The notes under the pieces: model-generated | Databases searched by the model: none | What the model saw: only the letters and a program-made list of their open reading frames with translations | What the model was told of the DNA's origin: nothing | Translations under genes and position numbers: made by a program | NCBI GenBank assembly: GCA_903892315.1 | Contig: CAITHY010000019.1 | Coordinates: forward strand, 1-11,498 | Reading direction: 5' to 3' | DNA length: 11,498 nt | Source of the DNA: an uncultured beta proteobacterium | Lineage (GTDB): Bacteria > Pseudomonadota > Gammaproteobacteria > Burkholderiales > Burkholderiaceae | In this document: positions 7,701 to 11,498 of the stretch, in pieces | How the letters are laid out: each line of letters begins with the position of its first letter | Position numbering within the stretch: position 1 is the stretch's first letter

Positions 7701-8432
7701 TTAATGGCCCAATGTTTGATTAACGGCCAACATCTGTGGTTTGGCGTCTACGCGTTGCACCCAAGCGCGACGCCCAAATTCTAAAACTGCAATCTTTGTT
7801 TCGCTAGGTTTTATAACCGCATTGTTGGCAAGCTCGTCAGCCAATGCCAAGACCTGGGACTCGTCTTCCATATCAATGTGGATTTCTGGACCTTTAGGGG
7901 TATTTTCAGAGTAGATGATGACAGCATTATATTTTTGCGCAACATCAAAAAATTGATCCAATGGTGCCCTATCATTGAGCACAAATCGAGCATCTGCTTG
8001 GGCCATAATAATCCCGCCACCATTCTCAGATAAGTTCACTAAGTGGTGTGATCTATTTTCATAGAATAAAAACCCATTCTCCAAAAAGAAGAGTAAAAGA
8101 AAGACTGCCATCCAAGGTTTATAAGTAAAAAAGGGCTTAGGCGCACTAACACCACTCTTTCTCACCGGCTTTTTAAATTTACTACTAAGAAGGGACTTGG
8201 TAAATTGTGTTGCAGCCTTTACTTGATCGCGCTCTGAGCCGATCTGCCGCACAGCATTGGCTATTTGAGTGGCAAATAAAACTGAAGATGCTGCCTCTGG
8301 GTGATCTGCCAAATACTGACTAAAAAATAGTTGATCCTCAGAACTTAAGGTGCCCGCAATATAGGCTGCAATAGCCTCATCAAATCGGCGCTTATCTAAA
8401 GCCCGATCAGAAGGAGTCTGACGATCAACCAC
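7701..8432 (-). CDS. Single-pass membrane anti-sigma factor, cognate to the ECF sigma factor upstream
   Basis: This is the probable inner-membrane inhibitor of the neighbouring sigma factor. Of 243 residues, an N-terminal helical cytoplasmic domain covers about 15-65 (FDEAIAAYIAGTLSSEDQLF, then LADHPEAA) and resembles the anti-sigma domains of RseA/FecR/zf-HC2-type proteins. A basic linker (80-95) and one membrane segment (about 106-124) follow. The periplasmic domain contains ADARFVLNDRAPLDQFFDVA, similar in style to the C-terminal domain of betaproteobacterial anti-sigma factors. The protein has no Cys, so it is not a zinc-binding anti-sigma factor. Glu118 and Asn119 sit inside the predicted membrane segment, which is unusual. 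The start is GTG, overlapping the sigma gene by 8 bases, with AGGGGG (8438-8443) at good spacing. The overlap is classic for sigma/anti-sigma pairs. The function rests on context plus topology; sequence similarity is modest. Confidence 0.75.
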   Translation of the reverse strand: MVDRQTPSDRALDKRRFDEAIAAYIAGTLSSEDQLFFSQYLADHPEAASSVLFATQIANAVRQIGSERDQVKAATQFTKSLLSSKFKKPVRKSGVSAPKPFFTYKPWMAVFLLLFFLENGFLFYENRSHHLVNLSENGGGIIMAQADARFVLNDRAPLDQFFDVAQKYNAVIIYSENTPKGPEIHIDMEDESQVLALADELANNAVIKPSETKIAVLEFGRRAWVQRVDAKPQMLAVNQTLGH

Positions 8433-9018
8433 GCTCGCCCCCTAAACCAAAAGCAAGCTTTACGCATTGCGCAATTTTTGCCCTAGCATGAAATAGACGG
8501 CTTTTAACAGTCCCTGGTGGGCATGCCATTTTTAATGCAGCATCATCTAGGCTCACGCCCTCATAAAAGACCCAGAACATCGCCTCACGCTGAGGATCAG
8601 GTAGCTTTTCGATACAAGTCATTAGCATTTGCTGCAACTCTCTTTGCTCCATATTGGCTAATACAGAAGGGTTTGGATCCTCTAAATATTCCAAAGGCAA
8701 CCCATCAAGATCTTGACCAGAGAAAAGCTCACGTGAGCTTGATTCTTTTCGCCACCAATTTCTACATAAATTTTTCGCAATGCCACATAACCAAGTGGTG
8801 TATTCAGAGCTAGCATCGAACTGGCTTGGCTTGGTCAAGGCGATCATAAAGGTCTCGTTAAGAATTTCTTCTGCCGCCTCATCATTGGGGACTTTAAGAC
8901 GGATAAAAGCGTATACCGAGCCCTGGAACAAAGAAAACAGTTGTGTCGCAGCCTTAATGTTGCCGCTGGCTACTTGGTTCAATAGAACCACCACTGTATT
9001 GTTATCGATTTTATTCAC
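8425..9018 (-). CDS. ECF (group 4, sigma-70 family) RNA polymerase sigma factor
   Basis: An extracytoplasmic-function sigma factor that would direct RNA polymerase to a small regulon, probably including its own operon. From the GTG chosen here it has 197 residues, normal for the family. Region 2 covers AATQLFSLFQGSVYAFIRLK through EAAEEILNETFMIAL and YTTWLCGIAKNLCRNWWRK, with the usual conserved DxAEE/ETF and W/GIAxN positions. Region 4 covers LQQMLMTCIEKLPDPQREA and the helix-turn-helix GVSLDDAALKMACPPGTVKS followed by RLFHARAKI. There is no SnoaL or other C-terminal extension. Start: the frame stays open to TTG at 9069, but the 17 extra residues do not look like sigma-factor sequence and lack a Shine-Dalgarno. 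GTG at 9018 follows AAGGG at a somewhat long 14-base spacing and places region 2 at the expected distance. It overlaps the anti-sigma gene at its 3' end and heads the secretion operon. Confidence 0.9.
   Translation of the reverse strand: MNKIDNNTVVVLLNQVASGNIKAATQLFSLFQGSVYAFIRLKVPNDEAAEEILNETFMIALTKPSQFDASSEYTTWLCGIAKNLCRNWWRKESSSRELFSGQDLDGLPLEYLEDPNPSVLANMEQRELQQMLMTCIEKLPDPQREAMFWVFYEGVSLDDAALKMACPPGTVKSRLFHARAKIAQCVKLAFGLGGERG
8438..8443 (-). promoter_or_regulatory. Shine-Dalgarno sequence of the anti-sigma gene (AGGGGG), inside the sigma gene
   Basis: AGGGGG ends 5 bases before GTG at 8432. It supports the GTG start and therefore the 8-base overlap with the sigma gene. Confidence 0.65.
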
Positions 9019-9078
9019 TACAGACCGAAAAGCCCTTATATTAACGCAGGAAACCTGAAAAACTACCAAATATTACAG

Positions 9079-9197
9079 GGGGAGGAGTAGCTCCGAGAAT
9101 AAGTTTTAAGCCAATAATCCCTTAAGCCGAACCATTTCGGATGAACCCTTTCGTCATCAAGGCGAGGATGCCACAGAATCCCTTTCGATAAGACTCA
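9079..9197. promoter_or_regulatory. Structured, repeat-containing leader element; weak resemblance to the yybP-ykoY manganese riboswitch on the plus strand
   Basis: Read on the plus strand this stretch has consecutive small hairpins: GGAG/CTCC around TAG (9084-9094), TTAAG/CTTAA (9106-9125), CCGAA/TTCGG around CCAT (9127-9140), and a short GGC/GCC pair (9161-9172). Three near-copies of GAACC(C)TTTCG occur at 9129-9138, 9143-9153 and 9176-9187. GAGGAGTAGC near the 5' end, CGTCATCA in the middle and AAGACTC at the 3' end recall, in the right order, conserved blocks I remember for yybP-ykoY. However, the closing stem is only about 3 base pairs, and no manganese or TerC-like gene follows. It equally lies in the upstream or leader region of the sigma gene on the minus strand and may act there. 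The structures are seen; the identity is a low-confidence guess. Confidence 0.25.
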
Positions 9198-9259
9198 AAA
9201 AGGAAATGGATCACTCAAGATTCCGGAAAGATTTCATCATTTAAAATTTATATCTATAT

Positions 9260-9278
9260 GATTTATATGGAATAAATC
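9260..9278. repeat. 7-bp inverted repeat GATTTAT / ATAAATC
   Basis: Perfect arms at 9260-9266 and 9272-9278 flank a 5-base centre in AT-rich DNA. It is followed on the plus strand by CTACTTTTATTG. No role can be assigned; it may mark a weak hairpin between the structured element and the gene relic. Confidence 0.35.
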
Positions 9279-9334
9279 CTACTTTTATTGATATTATCGG
9301 GGTTGGTATTTGCCCAGCAGCCAGCTGTTTATGC

Positions 9335-9451
9335 TCAAAATTTATAGCTTGCAGTCACCCAAGCGCGAGGCTGGGCTGTGGTGCCATCGGCTTTGACTGG
9401 CAGTAGAGCTGTAGAGCGGGTTTTGGCCCGATGAGAGTAGGGCCATGATCG
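9335..9451 (-). pseudogene. Possible relic: C-terminal 38 codons of an outer-membrane beta-barrel protein (TonB-dependent-receptor-like ending)
   Basis: On the minus strand a frame is open from just after a TAG at 9452-9454 to a TGA at 9335-9337. It has no start codon at a sensible place. Its end reads DGTTAQPRAWVTASYKF then stop: alternating residues and a terminal Phe, the outer-membrane beta-barrel C-terminal signature, with a PRxW...YKF pattern frequent in TonB-dependent siderophore receptors. The stretch is more GC-rich than the AT-rich DNA on both sides, as expected for former coding sequence. It points toward the sigma gene. It could be the tail left after deletion of a receptor gene. 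At only 38 codons, chance cannot be excluded. Confidence 0.35.
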
Positions 9452-9460
9452 CTAGAGCGA

Positions 9461-9655
9461 ATAATGATTTTTGCAAATCAAAATAGATTGCCTAAAAAGT
9501 GCTAATGAGGGTACTAAATAAAGCTAAGTGCTTGATAAATAATGCTTAAATTATATCGTTTATATCAATTTTTCCCTTATATGAACACCCAACATTCCCA
9601 TGCTTGAGGTTAAGCAAATTCAGGTGAAAATAGCTCGTCTCGTTTAAGATTTCAT
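9461..9655 (+). promoter_or_regulatory. AT-rich upstream region of nadA
   Basis: No gene is seen here. Notable points are a direct repeat TTATATC-GT-TTATATC (9551-9566), TTGATA near 9532 without a well-spaced -10, and an inverted repeat TGCTT-GAGGTT-AAGCA (9601-9616) about 40 bases before the nadA ATG. TTGAGG inside the latter is 17 bases from AAAATA, a poor -10. The nadA promoter probably lies here, but no element can be fixed. There is no clear Shine-Dalgarno before the nadA ATG. Confidence 0.4.
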
Positions 9656-10783
9656 ATGAATTCAATAGTTAGCGCCCCGATTGCCTTTGATTACCCACAG
9701 CAAGACTCCGCTGGGGTTACCTGTACTGCCCAAGCATGGGCTAAAGTCCCGCCCCACCTTGCGGGTCCTGAGAAAGCCGCGGTCATTGCTCGCATTAAGC
9801 AGCTACTAGTAGAAAAAGATGTCGCTTTGGTTGCTCACTATTACGTTGATGGTGATATTCAAGATTTAGCATTAGAGACTGGTGGCTTTGTTGCCGACTC
9901 CTTAGAGATGGCACGCTTTGGCAAGAATCATCCTGCCAAGAATTTGATTGTTGCTGGCGTGCGCTTCATGGGTGAATCTGCCAAGATTCTCAGCCCTGAG
10001 AAGCGTGTCTTCATGCCAGACTTAGATGCTAACTGCTCTTTAGACTTAGGCTGTGATGCTGCAGACTTTGCGAAGTTTCGTGCAACACATCCTGATCGCG
10101 TTGTTGTGGTCTATGCCAATACTAGCGCTGCTGTCAAAGCACAAGCCGACTGGATGGTCACTAGCTCCTGTGCATTAGCAATCGTTCATCAACTCAAGGT
10201 GGAGGGCAAGAAAATCTTGTGGGCACCCGATCGTCACTTAGGTCGCTATATTCAGGAGCAAACTGGTGCGGATATGTTGCTATGGAACGGCGCTTGTATT
10301 GTTCATGATGAATTTAAGGCTGTTGAACTAGAGATGCTTAAAGCAGCTCATCCGAATGCCATGATCTTGGTTCACCCTGAATCGCCACAAGCCGTAGTAG
10401 ATCTGGCAGATGTTGTGGGCTCTACTTCGGCCATGATCAAGGCCGTGGTTGAAGGCGCTGCTACTGAATATATCGTGGCTACCGACAATGGCATTTTGCA
10501 TCGCATGCGCCAGTTAGCCCCTAATAAGAAACTCATTGAAGCCCCTACAGCCGGTAATAGCGCCACCTGTAAGAGCTGTGCCCACTGCCCCTGGATGGCC
10601 ATGAATGGTTTACAAGGAATTTTAGATTGCCTGGGGAATGCTTCTGGTGAAATCTTTATCGAAGAACCCACTCGAATTAAGGCATTAGGCTGTATTGAGC
10701 GTATGCTGGATTTCACGGCCAATCATCCTGACTTACTTGCTAAAGCGCAACATGGCTTTGTCAAGAATATTGGTGCAGCTTAA
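9656..10783 (+). CDS. nadA: Quinolinate synthase NadA (4Fe-4S)
   Basis: NadA condenses iminoaspartate with dihydroxyacetone phosphate to quinolinate, the second step of de novo NAD synthesis from aspartate, in the cytoplasm. The protein is full length at 375 residues and of the E. coli-like long form. Conserved stretches include [20 protein letters not shown] (58-77), DSLEMARF (81-88), ANCSLDLGC (125-133), [20 protein letters not shown] (150-169), [12 protein letters not shown] (189-200), LVHPESPQA (238-246) and [20 protein letters not shown] (300-319). The three cluster ligands known in E. coli (Cys113, Cys200, Cys297) correspond to Cys127, Cys214 and Cys311 here, at a constant offset of 14. 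All are present, so the enzyme should be active. It is followed after 5 bases by nadC, so the two form an operon. It is divergent from the sigma gene. Confidence 0.98.
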   Translation: MNSIVSAPIAFDYPQQDSAGVTCTAQAWAKVPPHLAGPEKAAVIARIKQLLVEKDVALVAHYYVDGDIQDLALETGGFVADSLEMARFGKNHPAKNLIVAGVRFMGESAKILSPEKRVFMPDLDANCSLDLGCDAADFAKFRATHPDRVVVVYANTSAAVKAQADWMVTSSCALAIVHQLKVEGKKILWAPDRHLGRYIQEQTGADMLLWNGACIVHDEFKAVELEMLKAAHPNAMILVHPESPQAVVDLADVVGSTSAMIKAVVEGAATEYIVATDNGILHRMRQLAPNKKLIEAPTAGNSATCKSCAHCPWMAMNGLQGILDCLGNASGEIFIEEPTRIKALGCIERMLDFTANHPDLLAKAQHGFVKNIGAA

Positions 10784-10788
10784 AAAAT

Positions 10789-11498
10789 ATGTTTGATTAC
10801 AACGAAACCTTAGAGCAAGCCCGTCAACGCAATATTCATGATGCGCTGATGGAGGATATTGGTCAGAATGATTGGACGGCGAAGCTGGTCCCCAGTAAGT
10901 CTGTACAAGCACAGCTCATCGTGCGTCAAGCAGCAGTGCTCTGTGGTGTTGACTGGTTCGAAGGTACGCTCAAGAAATTAGATCCGAACGCAACCGTCAC
11001 TTGGCGCTACATGGAGGGCGATATGATGGCGCCCGATACCAAGGTCTGCGACATCACAGCTGATTCAAGGGCGCTACTCTCTGCTGAACGCCCTTGCATT
11101 AACTTTCTGCAAACCCTATCTTGGACTGCCAGCATTACCCGTCAACACGTTGATGCGATTGCGGGGGCAAGCCCAAATCCTCAGGGTTGCGCTGTATTAG
11201 ATACGCGCAAGACAATACCGGGCCTGCGCCAAGCGCAAAAGTATGCAGTGCGAGTTGGCGGCGGCCAAAATCAACGCCTTGCTTTATGGCACGGTATTCT
11301 GATTAAGGAGAATCATATTGCTGCCGCCGGTGGCATTGCCGCTGCACTCAAAGCCGCAGCAGATTTACATTCTGGGGTGGATATTCAGATTGAAGTGGAA
11401 AACTTTGCTGAATTAGAGCAAGCATTAAATGCTGGTGCAAAAAGTATCCTCATTGATAACTTCACTACCGAGCAAATGAAAGAGGCTGTAGTCTTTAC
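10789..11498 (+). CDS. nadC: Nicotinate-nucleotide pyrophosphorylase (quinolinate phosphoribosyltransferase) NadC, partial at the right edge
   Basis: NadC converts quinolinate and PRPP to nicotinate mononucleotide with loss of CO2, the step after NadA. ATG at 10789 lies 5 bases after the nadA stop, and the frame is open to the window end, giving 236 codons of an expected 280-300. Visible signatures are EDIGQNDWT (22-30), the N-terminal domain RQAAVLCGVDWFEG, ERPCINFLQTLSWTA, the active-site block DTRKTIPGLR, VGGGQNQRL (where many homologues have N-H-R), IKENHI and IEVENFAEL, ending in SILIDNF before the cut. The residues that bind the quinolinate carboxylates and the phosphates (Arg and Lys of DTRKT, Lys of IKENH) are present. 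The C-terminal part of the barrel lies beyond the window. Confidence 0.97.
   Translation, partial: MFDYNETLEQARQRNIHDALMEDIGQNDWTAKLVPSKSVQAQLIVRQAAVLCGVDWFEGTLKKLDPNATVTWRYMEGDMMAPDTKVCDITADSRALLSAERPCINFLQTLSWTASITRQHVDAIAGASPNPQGCAVLDTRKTIPGLRQAQKYAVRVGGGQNQRLALWHGILIKENHIAAAGGIAAALKAAADLHSGVDIQIEVENFAELEQALNAGAKSILIDNFTTEQMKEAVVF

Noticed and set aside
7701..9018. Sigma/anti-sigma pair as a functioning FecI/FecR iron-uptake system
   Set aside because: No intact TonB-dependent receptor is present and the pair is directly followed by secretion genes. The anti-sigma protein lacks a clear FecR domain.
9019..9110. Precise -35/-10 promoter for the sigma operon (for example TAATAT near 9071)
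   Set aside because: No candidate has a convincing partner hexamer at 16-18 bases and no clear ECF-type GGAAC/CGTC pair was found on the minus strand.
9267..9434. Plus-strand reading ATG GAA TAA followed by a signal-peptide-like stretch (ILLLLILSGLVFAQQPAVYA)
   Set aside because: It has in-frame stops at codon 3 and codon 27 and no recognisable mature protein. The overlapping minus-strand frame with a canonical beta-barrel ending explains the GC-richer part better.
9425..9444. GGCCC/GGGCC hairpin as an intrinsic terminator
   Set aside because: Only 5 base pairs with a 10-base loop and no following T-run on either strand.

Overview
The window looks like a freshwater betaproteobacterium of the order Burkholderiales, probably Polynucleobacter or a close relative. 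This rests on the moderate GC content, compact gene packing, the long-form nadA followed directly by nadC, and protein wording typical of that group. The genus is an inference and no taxonomic marker gene is present.

Minus strand, right to left (about 9018 down to 1): one tightly packed unit of six genes. It starts with an ECF sigma factor that overlaps a single-pass anti-sigma factor by 8 bases. Three bases later comes a TolC/LapE-like outer-membrane channel, then a LapB-like ABC exporter with a degenerate peptidase-like domain, then a LapC/HlyD-like membrane fusion protein. After a 235-base leader with several inverted repeats comes the N-terminal 807 codons of a very large surface adhesin whose end lies outside the window. 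The channel, exporter and fusion protein form a complete type I secretion system, and the adhesin is almost certainly its substrate. The sigma/anti-sigma pair at the head of the unit suggests that making and exporting the adhesin answers to an envelope signal.

The divergent intergenic region (9019-9655) has no intact gene. It holds a structured, repeat-containing stretch next to the sigma gene that weakly recalls the yybP-ykoY manganese riboswitch. It also holds a 38-codon minus-strand open stretch ending in a typical outer-membrane beta-barrel C-terminus, probably a gene relic. The rest is an AT-rich nadA upstream region.

Plus strand (9656 to the end): nadA (quinolinate synthase, complete) and nadC (quinolinate phosphoribosyltransferase, cut by the window edge). 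These are consecutive steps of de novo NAD synthesis and have no evident link to the adhesin unit beyond the shared intergenic region.

No tRNA, rRNA, CRISPR array, insertion sequence or phage gene was found. The most interesting content is the sigma-factor-controlled adhesin export unit and the unexplained elements in its two non-coding regions.
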